A DNA stretch of 31,250 nucleotides from Plakobranchus ocellatus (taxonomy: Eukaryota > Mollusca > Gastropoda > Plakobranchidae), in contig BLXT01006697.1 in the NCBI GenBank assembly GCA_019648995.1, positions 403,302 through 434,551 on the forward strand, given 5' to 3'. Position 1 is the stretch's first letter. Every line of letters starts with the position of its first letter. The notes beneath the pieces were generated by a model. The model was not told the origin of the DNA. It ran no database searches and worked only from the letters and a program-made list of their open reading frames with translations. Of this stretch, positions 23,101 to 29,755 are shown one piece after another. Both the position numbers and the translations under genes were made by a program.

Positions 23101-26100
23101 TGAATTTCTTATTAATCCAAGTAATATTTTTTTCTGATATTTCAAATTAAATGAACTGCACTATTACTTCCAACATATTTACTTCATTATTTTTATGGTT
23201 GCAAAAGCCAGAGCTTTGATAACGTCTACTTTAAATATTAATAACAGTAGTAATTTGCTGAAGGAAAAAATTTGAAGGTGCCTGAAATAATAATTATAGT
23301 CTCTTTCAGTGATGATAATTTGTATGACTTTACCTGCTCATGCGCAACTTTCAGTCTCAATCCTTTGTCTCTGTCTGAGCCATCAAAAGTAGACCAATTT
23401 ACAGGTGACTTGTTCTCTGGAGAAAATCACAAAAGGTGAAGATTACTTATTTGGAACGTCAATAAAAGGATATATATGAAGAGTGGTTATAGAAATAATC
23501 AAAGCACTCACATAACTTATTTATCATAACAATGACTTGTTTGACAACCACAAATATTACGTCTTTCAGACTATATCTGAAAACATTGTCACAATTAATT
23601 TTATTTCAACCTTTACTTTAAAAAAAAAGGCTTTAAACCTGAAATCTAATATTAAATTTAGATCTTGAAATGACACGTAATTAAAGTTTCCCAAATGTAA
23701 ACACGAGGAGAACACTTATCAAACATATCACAATGAATAAAATGAAATTGCACACCTGACTGGCTGGGCTCACCCTTTTCAGTAACCCAAAAAGAAAAAA
23801 TAAGTAATTTAAACCCAAAATAAGTAGCAGCAAAAATGAACGTTCACTGATACTATTGACATTTTTCCCCATAAAAACGTTATGGTTGCATCCATTCTAC
23901 CTCCATTCCACATAAGTGTACAGCTGTAATACACTTTCTGGTCTTTTAGCTCAGTACAACGACCAGTGCCCTAAACAATGCTCAGGGTATAAGCCCTTGT
24001 CAGGATTAAGTTAGCTCTCACTGCTTTAGTGTGAAGAAGTTTCTCTGAGCTTAAACCAGAGCTAAATTCGTCTTAATCAAACAGTTTCATATTTGATGCA
24101 TTTTTTTGTAACAATCACACATTTTTCTTAAGATAGGAAATTATGAAATTGTAGTTATAATAATGATGCTGATTTTGAAATATTGTTTCAAACAATTAAA
24201 GAGTAAGGATAGGTTTAAATGCACTAACTTTTGTATCCTTTAACTTTATGTCTTGCTACAATATAAAATTTTATAGTAAGTTTATATCTGTATTAAAAAA
24301 AAAAAAATTCAACTTATAAAAACAATGTAAGACAACAGATTCATTTGAAAAAGAAAAAGCTTAATGCGATTTTATCAAAAAGTTATGATCCAATAAAGCT
24401 GCACAAACTAATGCTTTGAAGCTACTGAGCATGGCAATATTTTGGACTTGACTATGTTTTGCCTTCTTTATACCTAATATATTGAACATCTAAAATACAA
24501 ATACAACAAATCACAAAAACTCTGTCTGAATCATAAAATTTCTTAACTTATGATATAATGCCTAAAAAAATACTCTTACTTTACACCATGCTTCAAAAAA
24601 CTTACCAGACACGCTGCCTTCCTCTGCAAAGCCATCCAACATACTGTCTGTGTTAGAGCATAACAGTTTGTCACCAATGCTTGGATTGATTAACATTACA
24701 TATGAACCGCTGTAACACGATGGTAAAAAAAATATGGGACTCAATTATAATTTTTTTAAAAGAAAAAAAAAGAAAGAAAACGAAGAAATTGTCTAGAGAT
24801 GTAAAAAAAATCAGCTCCCCACATTGTATTGCTAAGCCAAATTCATAAAATTCATTCATTTAATTTTTAGAAAGAAATGTTTTTCCATTTATTTGAAAAA
24901 TTGCTTCAGATGATCCAAAATAAAACCAGGCTTAAACCTAGAACACACTTTTGAGATAAAGCATTTAAGATCAAAGCCAGTTTTTCCACTTTGGAAGTAT
25001 GCTGCCTATTTCTAGCTCTGTTTTCTTATAATAAATAAGACTTAGCATGATGTTAATGGTTTTAGGTTGGCTGCTTTTTTGCATGAATCCACATGTATCT
25101 AAATAAACTTTCAAATGTCACAACAAAATTGGGAGGGAGGGAATCAGTCATAAAGAAGTGGCAAGTCTAAATCTAAAATCAAGAACTGATTTTGCAGCAT
25201 AGCAAAAAGAAATAACTTACACAGAAGCTGCTAGTAGGTTGATTGATGGGTTTGGATTCCATGCTACATACAGAATCTTTCCCGTCAAAGAAATAGTTTT
25301 CATGCACCTTCCTGTGGCTATCTCCCATATCTTGACAGTAAAATCGTCCGATCCTGGTAAAAAAAGGGTATGCAAAACATTCTGAACCAATCAAGGATCA
25401 AAATACCCCTTCAGTTAATGAAGCTAGAAGCAATTAAATACTTAGAATAAAAAGACAATTTTCAAATCTATTCTGTAAAATATTTCCTTTTTGTGCACCT
25501 GTTGTGCTTGTTCATAAATCTTCAAATTTCACACATCTAGAATGAGATATCTCCTTAATTAACCATCTTATAACTCAATAACAAATGAATTTTCAATCAA
25601 TTTTATTTCAATTAAAATAATTAAAAATAAAAAAAATACTGGGAAGAAATCCAAGTTACCTATGTTGAGCCTATTACATCGTATTAAAAAAAATTTTTGT
25701 TATCATTTCAGGGTGTCAGCAAGTTACCATTCTATAAAAAATAATCACTATATACCCATCAGGTTATCAGCATGATAATACATTGTTTAGAGGTTGAAAA
25801 AAAGAAATAATTAATAGCTGATTTTTGGCTAATGACTATAAATGAATGTAACACACAGCTTTTGGTAAATAAGTGACTGATACTTAAAATTCTCTTTAAA
25901 ATTTCACATTTTTAGCATACAAAGTTGCCCCCAGGCTATGAAAATAGAAAAACTCACACAATGATATTATCATATTGGTCTATTGTGCTGTATAATCAGT
26001 TCAAAGTTTTAAAATGAGATATATATGTAAAAAGTAATTCTTTGGGTGCTTTATCAAGACCTAAAGTCATGAAACAAAATCAATAATAATGTTCTCAATC

Positions 26101-29100
26101 AAATGGAGAAACCAAATCTAATTGTGGCCCCCTATCAAACTCATTAGATGGGCAGACAAGCTAGATATCTAGGGCAGTACAAACTGGGGTGATCACCTTC
26201 AGAAATAAAATTTAAGACTTAAGACTTTCACAAGCATTTAAAAGTTATTTACATAGACTGTATTCTTTGAATAGATAATCAGTGGAATGGAGTGAAATTA
26301 GATCTAGATGGCTTTTAAAAATATTTCTTTGTTGATCCTTTTAAAAATAGATTGAAGTCTTTCTAATCCATAAGAAATTTTTTATTGGACACATGTTAAG
26401 CTTACTCACGATAAACCATGTTTACTATTGTTTAATTTGATACCCAATTTAAAAAGAAATACACAACTTAAGTTGGAAGCTGAAAGAGTCAAACTTCAAT
26501 CAGTCACAACTCACATTTTGGATATGTTGTCTATTGAATTATGAACATAAAGTATGAACTTACAATTCACACGTCTAGAGAAAAACAAGTGACATTTTGG
26601 ACATATTGAGCAGTGAGCATGATGTATATGCAACAGTGCACACTTCTCTAAGAAAACAAGACACAATTTGGATATCTTGCTTGCTCATTGAGTTATGAGC
26701 ATAAAGCTTACAGTGCACACTTCCGCAGAAAAACTATTCACTTTTTTTGGACATATTGATTTATGACCGTAATGTTTATGCTTATATTTCACACTTCTAT
26801 CCATGTCTATCCCAGTTCTGTCAAAATATGTGTGAGTTTGAAGTTTGTTTTTTAACTGTATTTTTTTAATAAAGTAAAAAATATTTTAAAAGCTCTAGTG
26901 CAAAAGTATCTGAAGTAACTGACTGATCTGCTGTAGCTGGCTTATATATCAAGGCTATCTTACTTGAAAAAAACTTTCAACTCTGACCTTTTTGTTTTTA
27001 GGAGTCAGCTTGGTTTAAAAGCTGTAGGGTTTACATGCTTGAAGAGACCTGTGTCTAAAAAAAAAATGCTCATCTCTTTAAAGTTTTTAAAAAAAGGAGA
27101 GCTTAATAATGCTATGCTTCAAAAATAGATTAAAAACTTGTTAGCAAACCTGATGCAAGCCATTGACCTGAAGGATCTGGTGAAATTGTGCGGACCATGT
27201 CTTTATGTCCTTTGTAAATCTGCAAGAAATAATCAATTTGGTTAATATAGATATTTCCCACAGAGAAAGAATGTCAAACAAATGTCTTGGTCCTATATAT
27301 GAACCAGTCATACAGAATAAATTTTTTGCATATTACAAATACTTATCCCTTAAAAATCTGCCCTCATTTTTCTTGCAATATCTCCGGCAACTTTCATTCA
27401 CTTTGCTTTGTAGCTCTGAAACTATTCCTAGCAGGCAAGCATATTTCAATGCGAAGGTCACATATATGTAGCATACAATTTTTGCAGCACCTTTTCCCAA
27501 GATAAAAAGTGGCTGAAAAATGACATAAGCAATTACCCAGAACTGGAAAGGTTTTAGGCTAGAGGAATAATATATACTTATATTTAATCTTTTAAATATG
27601 GTTACAATTAAAGAAATTAGAAATCACTAAAAGACTCCATCAAGCTGCATTTGTCATAAGACTTGACTTGCAGTAGCTACCACAACACAAAAATTATCAG
27701 CCAATAACAATTCCTTCAAAACAAGGATTACCATCAGAAACACCACAGCCACACTTCAGAAAGCCAGACAAATACAATGGGGGTCCAGGAAGTCTTTGGG
27801 CTGACTATGAAGCGGGATTATGAAATTCCATCAGACTTTAGATCATTTATTTGGAACATTCATTTAGGTATTAGTGTTTTCAATGAAATCATTCACAAAT
27901 ATCCATTGTTTTTCTTTGCTATGGAGCCATGTATCATTCTTCTGTTATCTAGTTTTCATAGTTGCAAGGAAAATCCCCATGTATAATGGATAAGAAAATT
28001 TCAATTGGTATTGATGTTGTGATGGATGAAAATCGTCAGGGCTACCCTTCACTTGTGGTAACTGAAGAGAATGTTTCCATAGTGAATAAAGTGGTTTTAC
28101 AAGACCAATAGATAACTGTTAAACAGTTTTCAAGTGAAACTATATAGTATAATCAGCGTAGGATCAATTGAAAGCTTCTGCATAACTATCTTAACATCAA
28201 TAAGATACCTTTAATGTGGATACCCCTCCTTTTGACAAGTGAGCAAAAGAGGCAGGGGTTGATTCCTGCAAACCATCTTCAAATTGCGTCAAACGACACA
28301 TATTTCTTTTTAAAAAATAGTGACTCAGAAAAAAAATTTCCTCCACGCAATGCAAAACCCCTTTTCTCCCTCATCAAAACAGACAAAAGTAACACCTACA
28401 AGTGGAAAAGTCATCTTTTGTATTTCATGTAATGTGAAGGTACTATCATGACTGACTACCTGGAAAATGGAAATAAGTCACAGGGGACTACTAGTTACTT
28501 TGGCAGATACAATTTCAGTCCGAATTGGTGAGAGAAAGGCATTGAAAACTGCAGCAGGGACCTTCTATGAATGACAACACCCCTGCACACAGAGCAGAGC
28601 AAGCAGTCCAGACAGCTAAACAGTACAGCTTTGAAATCCTGTCAAACCCAGTATATTCATTAGACCTGGCCCTTATATTTTTTTGTGTTTCCTAATCCAA
28701 AAAAATTACTTAATGTATGTTTATTCCATGACAATTACGATGGCACTGAAGCTGTTGGTGACTGCTTAGGAGCAAAAATTTGTGATTGCTTATGTGAATT
28801 ATCAAAACATCTCATGCTTGAATGTCTAAAGCAACTTCTAATTCCCAATCTTGACAAATTCAACACCCTATCTTACACAAAGAAGCAATTTCTGTATACT
28901 GCTAAAGATTATGTAATGGCAATGGTCAGACAGAAAGATCATCCATACCTAAATACTTTACACAAATAGCCCAACAACAAGAACTTGTAAAAATATCACT
29001 TTCCTAAAGTAAGAAGTTTTAAAAATAAAAAGACTAAAAAAATATGATAATATATTTATATAAATTAGAATAATAAAAAAAAAAACAAAACTACTCTAAG

Positions 29101-29292
29101 CATACAGAAGAAATAAGAGGTTGACTTATCAATGCGGAAAGAAATTTCCTTATTTTCAGTTCATGAATCTAACTGTCAAAGAAAAAAAACTGCCATTCGT
29201 GAAATCCTTACCATGCCTTCTCTGGTTGGGTAAGGCTGCAAATCTCTCTTGTCTGGTCGTTTTGGAATCAAATCTTCAGGGTTTACATTCAT
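1573..29292 (-). CDS. BOP1: BOP1/Erb1 ribosome biogenesis protein, WD40 part (10 internal exons, both ends outside window)
   Basis: BOP1 joins PES1 and WDR12 in the nucleolar PeBoW complex, which is needed for processing of the pre-rRNA giving 5.8S and 28S rRNA and for 60S assembly. Ten minus-strand exons bounded by GT-AG sites join into 953 nt (about 317 residues) without a stop, and every junction phase agrees. Recognisable family segments in order are [151 protein letters not shown] and [15 protein letters not shown]. These are WD40 blades of the BOP1 beta-propeller. The N-terminal BOP1NT region and first exons must lie right of 31250, and the last 50-60 residues left of position 1. The introns, especially 4511-21780, are loaded with transposable elements. 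I assigned the family from remembered BOP1 sequence. No damage is seen, so the gene appears functional. Confidence 0.93.
1681..3004 (-). other. BOP1 intron
   Basis: This is AT-rich intron sequence between the exons at 1573-1680 and 3005-3089. Apart from the AT dinucleotide run at 2069-2124 I see no element or coding signal. Confidence 0.75.
2069..2124. repeat. (AT)n microsatellite
   Basis: An uninterrupted AT dinucleotide tract of about 28 units lies within a BOP1 intron. Confidence 0.97.
3005..3089 (-). CDS. BOP1: BOP1 exon (GSYDS..WFDLDLS block)
   Basis: This exon is 85 nt, with acceptor tttggtttcag and donor gtaagt. It encodes [20 protein letters not shown] and then STKAYQTLK, one of the most conserved parts of BOP1/Erb1. 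It continues in frame into the 1573-1680 exon through a split Lys codon. Confidence 0.97.
3267..4068 (-). pseudogene. Non-LTR retrotransposon, RT C-terminal region (copy A, 5'-truncated)
   Basis: This is the 3' part of a LINE reverse transcriptase ORF read on the minus strand, antisense-free relative to BOP1 (same orientation). Segments in order are [20 protein letters not shown] (the catalytic A-D-D motif), [49 protein letters not shown], a thumb and C-terminal part, and the terminal motif [16 protein letters not shown], ending in a stop at 3274-3276. One reading frame is kept throughout, broken only by three in-frame stops (3874-3876, 3586-3588, 3379-3381). After the stop comes a TGATGATGATAA tail, like the short tandem repeats at the 3' end of RTE-type LINEs. 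The copy begins abruptly at about 4068 against an inverted second copy. Confidence 0.88.
4070..4182 (+). pseudogene. Same LINE family, 3' end only (copy B, inverted relative to copy A)
   Basis: This fragment encodes [20 protein letters not shown] and then [12 protein letters not shown] followed by a stop and a GAAGAAGATGA tail. It is the same C-terminal segment as in copy A (about 3267-3375 on the minus strand) but lies on the plus strand. Everything upstream is missing, so this is a heavily 5'-truncated copy whose start abuts the start of copy A. Together they form an inverted repeat of about 110 bp. Confidence 0.85.
4408..4510 (-). CDS. BOP1: BOP1 exon (WD repeat 4/5, downstream of the giant intron)
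   Basis: This exon is 103 nt, with acceptor tttctaccag and donor gtaacc. It encodes [20 protein letters not shown] and then [14 protein letters not shown], the conserved BOP1 R.Y.L.KQEL.KKL..NCK segment. It joins the 21781-21855 exon in phase 0 and leaves with one base of the Gly codon completed at 3089. Confidence 0.96.
4960..5425 (+). repeat. LTR-like fragment (TATA box, tandem repeat, polyadenylation signal, shared end module)
   Basis: In order there is a TATA-like ggtataaatacc (5085-5096), a 42-bp tandem repeat (5132-5215), AATAAA (5324-5329) and the module at 5378-5418 shared with the window start, including ttttatttctggtgtt. That order resembles U3-R-U5 plus primer site of an LTR retrotransposon. 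No partner LTR, TG...CA borders or coding region were found, so a solo or truncated LTR is a tentative reading and the outer limits are approximate. Confidence 0.35.
5132..5215 (+). repeat. 42-bp tandem repeat, two units
   Basis: cacagagtaggcag(g/a)gagt with the following ttc(g/a)tagagatcaca occurs at 5132 and again at 5174, differing at a few positions. The period of 42 (14 codons) keeps a short plus-strand open frame running through it, with no recognisable protein. Flanking sequence is rich in further cacagaga words. Confidence 0.85.
5426..6496. other. Intronic stretch without recognised features
   Basis: AT-rich sequence with several A and T runs. Short open frames such as that at 5849-6082 ([17 protein letters not shown]...) show no family resemblance. 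No repeat boundary was identified. Confidence 0.5.
6497..7817. mobile_element. Non-autonomous TTAA-type DNA transposon (piggyBac- or Kolobok-like ends)
   Basis: Perfect 15-bp terminal inverted repeats, GGGCAAGTGCGGCAT at 6501-6515 and its reverse complement at 7799-7813, are flanked on both sides by TTAA (6497-6500 and 7814-7817). TTAA target duplications are typical of the piggyBac and Kolobok superfamilies. The 1.3-kb interior is AT-rich with long A runs and encodes no recognisable transposase, so mobility would need an enzyme in trans. The inverted repeats are still identical, suggesting fairly recent or selected ends. The superfamily cannot be decided from the ends alone. Confidence 0.85.
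7818..8913. other. Intronic stretch with AGATCTAGA-type words
   Basis: No coding or element signal was recognised. Around 8460-8655 there are repeated (T)TAGATCTAGATT words and a triple cctaga run. Around 8695-8760 there is a pyrimidine-rich CT tract. Confidence 0.5.
8914..11160 (+). pseudogene. Degenerate non-LTR retrotransposon with C-terminal restriction-like endonuclease (R2/HERO-like type)
   Basis: The plus strand carries, across several frames, a LINE polyprotein: an RT part ([16 protein letters not shown] at about 9097, then a [11 protein letters not shown]-like block), a region resembling [20 protein letters not shown] and [20 protein letters not shown], a Cys/His zinc motif ([17 protein letters not shown] near 10554), and an [20 protein letters not shown] block (about 10842-10899) like a PD-(D/E)XK endonuclease, then [20 protein letters not shown]. 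An order of RT, Cys/His finger, then endonuclease is known from R2-superfamily LINEs. Lesions include many frameshifts and stops, AFKDN where an F.DD catalytic motif is expected, Ser at the second expected Cys of the zinc motif, and Lys where Glu is expected in the endonuclease. A 275-bp insertion splits the RT. It is clearly dead. The clade assignment is tentative. Confidence 0.82.
9336..9610. mobile_element. 275-bp MITE-like insertion inside the LINE reverse transcriptase
   Basis: The LINE RT homology stops at about 9335 and resumes at about 9611. The insert ends are imperfect inverted repeats: ggcatatggtgcata at the left, and the reverse complement of the right end reads ggcatggtgcatatgg. 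Homology continues inward through ttgaaa and ctggaaaa/gtctgg words. Several copies of ccagacttttt lie inside. No clean target duplication was found (acaaaac-like words on both sides), so the class is uncertain. Confidence 0.65.
11161..14284. other. Intronic stretch without recognised features
   Basis: About 3.1 kb of AT-rich sequence. Short open frames such as 12897-13199 on the minus strand show no family resemblance. There are T-rich and CT-rich tracts around 11731-11760 and 13470-13550 but no inverted repeats or LTRs that I could identify. Confidence 0.5.
14285..14288. repeat. Target site duplication GTAT, left copy
   Basis: GTAT immediately precedes the left LTR and is repeated at 21058-21061 immediately after the right LTR. 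The 4-bp length is usual for Ty3/gypsy integrases. Confidence 0.85.
14289..14487 (-). repeat. 3' LTR of the gypsy element
   Basis: 199 bp bounded by TGTAG and CTACA. It differs from the other LTR by three substitutions and a 2-bp gap. On the minus strand it contains ATTAAA (plus-strand tttaat at 14346-14351), a candidate polyadenylation signal. No AATAAA is present. Confidence 0.95.
14488..14498 (-). promoter_or_regulatory. Polypurine tract next to the 3' LTR
   Basis: On the minus strand gaggggagctc directly precedes the 3' LTR. This is the expected place and composition for the plus-strand DNA primer of an LTR retrotransposon. Confidence 0.75.
14563..15874 (-). pseudogene. Gypsy pol: integrase (broken)
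   Basis: This begins at the RNase H/integrase border and includes an N-terminal zinc-binding region (HNLAH ... CLACQRSK), the first catalytic Asp in [16 protein letters not shown], and the [14 protein letters not shown] block. Next come a frame change near 15265, the second catalytic Asp (SDRGTQF) in a different frame, a TAG stop at 15177-15179 within the HP.SNGLVE block, the catalytic Glu, and another frame change near 15160. The last frame runs to 14563 through [39 protein letters not shown] and a C-terminal module ([31 protein letters not shown]) like the GPY/F domain, then a Pro-rich tail. All three D-D-E residues are still encoded but never in one frame. Confidence 0.9.
15869..15874. repeat. 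Target site duplication CACTAC of the nested DNA transposon, left copy
   Basis: cactac at 15869-15874 is repeated at 18236-18241. Counting it once keeps the pol reading frame open across the site. This confirms both the insertion borders and the 6-bp duplication length. Confidence 0.9.
15899..15951 (+). repeat. Subterminal repeats of the nested DNA transposon
   Basis: ctcacaggaat occurs at 15899-15909, 15921-15931 and 15941-15951, spaced 22 and 20 bp, close to two helical turns. Regularly spaced subterminal words next to a TIR are often transposase-binding sites. That role is inferred. Confidence 0.7.
16601..17087. other. Assembly gap (487 N) inside the nested DNA transposon
   Basis: Unsequenced block preceded by a GA-rich purine tract (about 16541-16590). 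Open frames crossing it are artefacts. The gap may hide the transposase or a repeat, and the real length may differ. Confidence 0.99.
17618..17650. repeat. Poly-C tract ending in a 4-N gap
   Basis: A run of about 29 C (one T near its start) goes directly into NNNN at 17647-17650. The homopolymer probably stopped sequencing or assembly. Proline-rich frames reading through it are not genes. Confidence 0.9.
17661..17903 (+). CDS. Possible short ORF inside the nested DNA transposon, unknown product
   Basis: ATG at 17661 opens an 80-residue frame ([20 protein letters not shown] ... GGMNYI) ending in TAA at 17901-17903, just right of the poly-C gap. It is basic, with three Cys and no recognised domain or membrane segment. 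The frame is open upstream into the gap, so it could be the tail of a larger frame. No family was recognised and chance is a real possibility. It is listed because it is the only open frame of note on the sequenced right side of the element. Confidence 0.2.
   Translation: MDLDAFFNPTTLCKPGIRSKKPRRPTSRAITKKNEDQLSIDTAFLYNVNGKKIAQMKQKHKPIVIQPKCKNFPIGGMNYI
18236..18241. repeat. Target site duplication CACTAC, right copy
   Basis: Identical to 15869-15874 and directly adjacent to the right terminal inverted repeat. Confidence 0.9.
18242..19393 (-). pseudogene. Gypsy pol: reverse transcriptase and RNase H (open frame, cut off from its neighbours)
   Basis: One open frame of about 384 residues carries the RT fingers ([20 protein letters not shown]), [40 protein letters not shown], the catalytic YLDD box ([11 protein letters not shown], about 19008-19024), FLGHQVS and [10 protein letters not shown], then RNase H with [30 protein letters not shown] and [14 protein letters not shown]. 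These RT and RNase H acidic residues look intact. The frame is separated from protease by a one-base change in a T run at about 19402-19408. It is cut at its C-terminal side by the DNA transposon; beyond 18236 the frame runs into transposon sequence. The Met at 19393 lies within the family homology and is not a true start. Confidence 0.92.
19404..20057 (-). pseudogene. Gypsy pol: protease region (frameshifted, active site missing)
   Basis: The pol frame begins in a -1 relation to gag (overlap at least 19979-20057) and reads to [16 protein letters not shown]. At about 19897-19903 the frame changes to [20 protein letters not shown], and the D-T of the aspartic protease D-T/S-G motif is absent, consistent with a deletion of about 10 nt there. 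The second frame continues through [32 protein letters not shown] (the conserved LLGADF protease end) and SYLSSP. A further one-base shift at about 19520 moves to [20 protein letters not shown] and [13 protein letters not shown], the usual linker before RT. No active enzyme can be made. Confidence 0.88.
19979..20827 (-). CDS. Gypsy Gag, CsRn1-like, with a 34-residue tandem duplication
   Basis: The 282-residue open frame begins at the first ATG 15 bp past the primer site. A second ATG 29 codons in ([14 protein letters not shown]) fits the family start better. Segments [20 protein letters not shown] and [20 protein letters not shown] match Gag of CsRn1-like elements, which builds the virus-like particle and binds RNA. 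The C-terminal box is C245-X2-H248-X9-C258-X3-C262, a C-H-C-C order instead of the common C-C-H-C knuckle. A 34-residue block (residues about 74-107) is repeated exactly at about 108-141. Pol follows in the -1 frame. No stop or frameshift is seen, so this is the only element protein that could still be made. Without the duplication it would be 248 residues. Confidence 0.9.
   Translation of the reverse strand: MSIKTIATPQDRLLSIANSRSSSIHHYITMAVDSVALKLPTFWVSSPLAWFAQAEAQFELRKITQDDTRYYNVVASLDTNTAKRALPIITAPPPTEKYKAAKDFLTSVASLDTNTAKRALPIITAPPPTEKYKAAKDFLTSAYGLSDEERATALLSMNGLGDNKPSELMDNMLSLLGQHQPCFLFKQIFLQQLPDHVRTPLSVSAISDYRTLAREADKLFLAGGLDKYPKLAQCGNPEPQLDAVCWYHHKYGDKAKKCMPSCPRYSTLKKKSQQGNARAGQQ
20406..20608. 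repeat. Exact 102-bp tandem duplication inside gag
   Basis: The segment starting gaagtaaggaagtccttagc at 20406 starts again at 20508. The copies appear identical to 20608 and their length (102) keeps the gag frame. It may be a recent slippage or reverse-transcription event, or an assembly artefact. Confidence 0.95.
20842..20855 (-). promoter_or_regulatory. Primer binding site, tRNA-Trp type
   Basis: On the minus strand TGGTGACCCCGACG starts one base after the 5' LTR. It is the complement of the 3' end of animal tRNA-Trp (CGTCGGGGTCACCA), the same primer used by avian sarcoma-leukosis retroviruses and reported for CsRn1. Confidence 0.9.
20857..21057 (-). repeat. 5' LTR of the gypsy element
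   Basis: 201 bp with TGTAG...CTACA ends, about 98.5 percent identical to the 3' LTR by eye (three substitutions and one 2-bp gap). Candidate ATTAAA on the minus strand at 20914-20919. It is followed by GTAT at 21058-21061. Confidence 0.95.
21062..21780 (-). other. Intron between the gypsy element and the BOP1 exon
   Basis: AT-rich sequence. A 164-codon minus-strand open frame (21019-21513) crosses from here into the LTR, so its 3' end postdates the insertion and it is unlikely to be a gene. Nothing else is seen. Confidence 0.6.
21781..21855 (-). CDS. BOP1: BOP1 exon (WD repeat 4, upstream of the giant intron)
   Basis: This exon is 75 nt (25 codons) in phase 0 at both ends, with acceptor tatatttcag and donor gtgagt. 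It encodes [20 protein letters not shown] and then YFFVA, matching the BOP1 PF....G.VQRV.FHP..P...VA block. Its donor opens the 17.3-kb intron. The first LTR of the gypsy element begins about 720 bp downstream. Confidence 0.96.
21982..22019. repeat. Poly-G tract with a 4-N gap
   Basis: Fifteen G, NNNN (21997-22000), then nineteen G, in the short BOP1 intron. On the minus strand, which is the transcript sense, this is a C run. The true length is unknown. Confidence 0.95.
22138..22248 (-). CDS. BOP1: BOP1 exon (WD repeat 3)
   Basis: This exon is 111 nt (37 codons) in phase 0 at both ends, with acceptor tgttttaag and donor gtatgt. It encodes [18 protein letters not shown] and then [15 protein letters not shown]. 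The WH..GDYFA and VLIHQLS blocks are diagnostic of BOP1/Erb1. A poly-G run interrupted by four Ns lies about 120 bp downstream in the intron. Confidence 0.96.
22249..23333 (-). other. BOP1 intron
   Basis: AT-rich. No element, repeat or coding signal recognised on either strand. Confidence 0.65.
23334..23416 (-). CDS. BOP1: BOP1 exon (variable insert before WD repeat 3)
   Basis: This exon is 83 nt, with acceptor ttttctccag and donor gtaaag. It encodes [14 protein letters not shown] and [10 protein letters not shown]. The LRLKVAHEQ part corresponds to the conserved LRL..H segment leading into the TWH blade of BOP1. The first part is poorly conserved and was placed by reading frame and splice phase. 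Confidence 0.9.
23417..24605 (-). other. BOP1 intron
   Basis: AT-rich with several A runs. No element or coding signal recognised. Confidence 0.65.
24606..24709 (-). CDS. BOP1: BOP1 exon (WD repeat 2)
   Basis: This exon is 104 nt, with acceptor cgtgttacag and donor gtaag. It encodes [20 protein letters not shown] and then an acidic variable stretch ([12 protein letters not shown]), as expected for the BOP1 NPALGDRL-like blade followed by a variable insert. The phase joins with the 23334-23416 exon through a split Glu codon. Confidence 0.92.
24710..25220 (-). other. BOP1 intron
   Basis: AT-rich. No element or coding signal recognised. Confidence 0.65.
25221..25353 (-). CDS. BOP1: BOP1 exon (WD repeat 1 end, repeat 2 start)
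   Basis: This exon is 133 nt, with acceptor ttttttaccag and donor gtaagt. It encodes [17 protein letters not shown] (the SDD...W dipeptide end of blade 1), then [18 protein letters not shown] and LLAASV. The match to the BOP1 SDDG..RLWEV..VAWNP pattern is clear. It ends with two bases of the Val codon finished in the next exon. Confidence 0.95.
25354..27149 (-). other. BOP1 intron with a degenerate tandem repeat
   Basis: AT-rich intron. The only structure seen is the four-unit repeat at 26514-26801. Confidence 0.65.
26514..26801. repeat. Degenerate tandem repeat, four units of 71-79 bp
   Basis: Units begin near 26514, 26593, 26664 and 26741 with (c)a-ttt-tggayat-ttg, followed by a ttatgancataa-like middle and cacacttct/cg-agaaaaac at the end. 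The units are diverged from one another and no protein is encoded. They could be an old minisatellite or part of an unrecognised element. Confidence 0.7.
27150..27219 (-). CDS. BOP1: BOP1 exon (WD repeat 1, first half)
   Basis: This exon is 70 nt, entering in phase 0 and leaving with one base of the next Gly codon. It encodes [20 protein letters not shown] and LAS, the GH-to-W part of the first WD40 blade. The acceptor is ttgcag. The donor is gtttgc, which is weaker than the gtaag-type donors elsewhere in the gene. The split Gly codon is completed by the exon at 25221-25353. Confidence 0.92.
27778..28992 (+). pseudogene. Mariner-type transposase remnant
   Basis: Plus-strand fragments in several frames resemble mariner transposase: [20 protein letters not shown] (27986), [16 protein letters not shown] and [12 protein letters not shown] (28216-28310), [13 protein letters not shown] (about 28453), the second catalytic Asp region [18 protein letters not shown] (about 28573), and PVYSLDLAL (about 28648) with the third Asp. 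The first catalytic region (T-G-D-E in the family) is degraded to NSDSEK. Mariner enzymes cut and paste into TA sites. Candidate degenerate inverted ends are gggggtccaggaagtctttg (27779) and a gcccaacaacaagaacttg stretch (28969), which would give an element of about 1.2 kb, normal for mariner. Frameshifts and stops make it non-coding now. Confidence 0.8.
29212..29292 (-). CDS. BOP1: BOP1 exon (first visible; linker before the WD40 propeller)
   Basis: This exon is 81 nt (27 codons) in phase 0. The acceptor is ...tgtacag at 29293-29294 and the donor is gtaagg from 29211 downward. It encodes [14 protein letters not shown] and then [10 protein letters not shown], the conserved stretch just before the first WD repeat of BOP1. 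The ATG at its start sits inside the conserved family segment, so it is read as an internal Met and not the translation start. Upstream exons were not found between 29293 and 31250. Confidence 0.9.
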
Positions 29293-29755
29293 CTGTACAT
29301 TTCATGAACGGAAATATTCAGTGCTAAGTTTGTGAAATTATTTGCAAAAAAGTCTGGAGACACTATAAGAGAAAAAAAAAATATGAATCACATTTAGCCC
29401 TGTCCCTATTGTAAAAGTAAATTTTTCAAAAAATAAGTCATACATTCCAGGGATTGTTTATGCTAAGCTTTCTGCAGGGAAAGGCCCAATCAAAAAAAAA
29501 AAAAAACAAATAATAAATAAAAAGTGAATTATTTTCCTTGGTAGTCATCAACTTTGAGCACACAGAAACACATTAAAGATTTAATTTTAATGTATTCCTT
29601 CAAAGAGTAAGTTAAAATCTTTGATTAAAAGATCAGAAAAGTAAAGTTAACACCTATACCTAGATTAACTACTTTTACTTCTTGTAAACTTTCAGGAGAT
29701 GAATCAAATAATTCACACCCAAGCAGCTTTTATAAATTTTGATTTGACCATTAAT

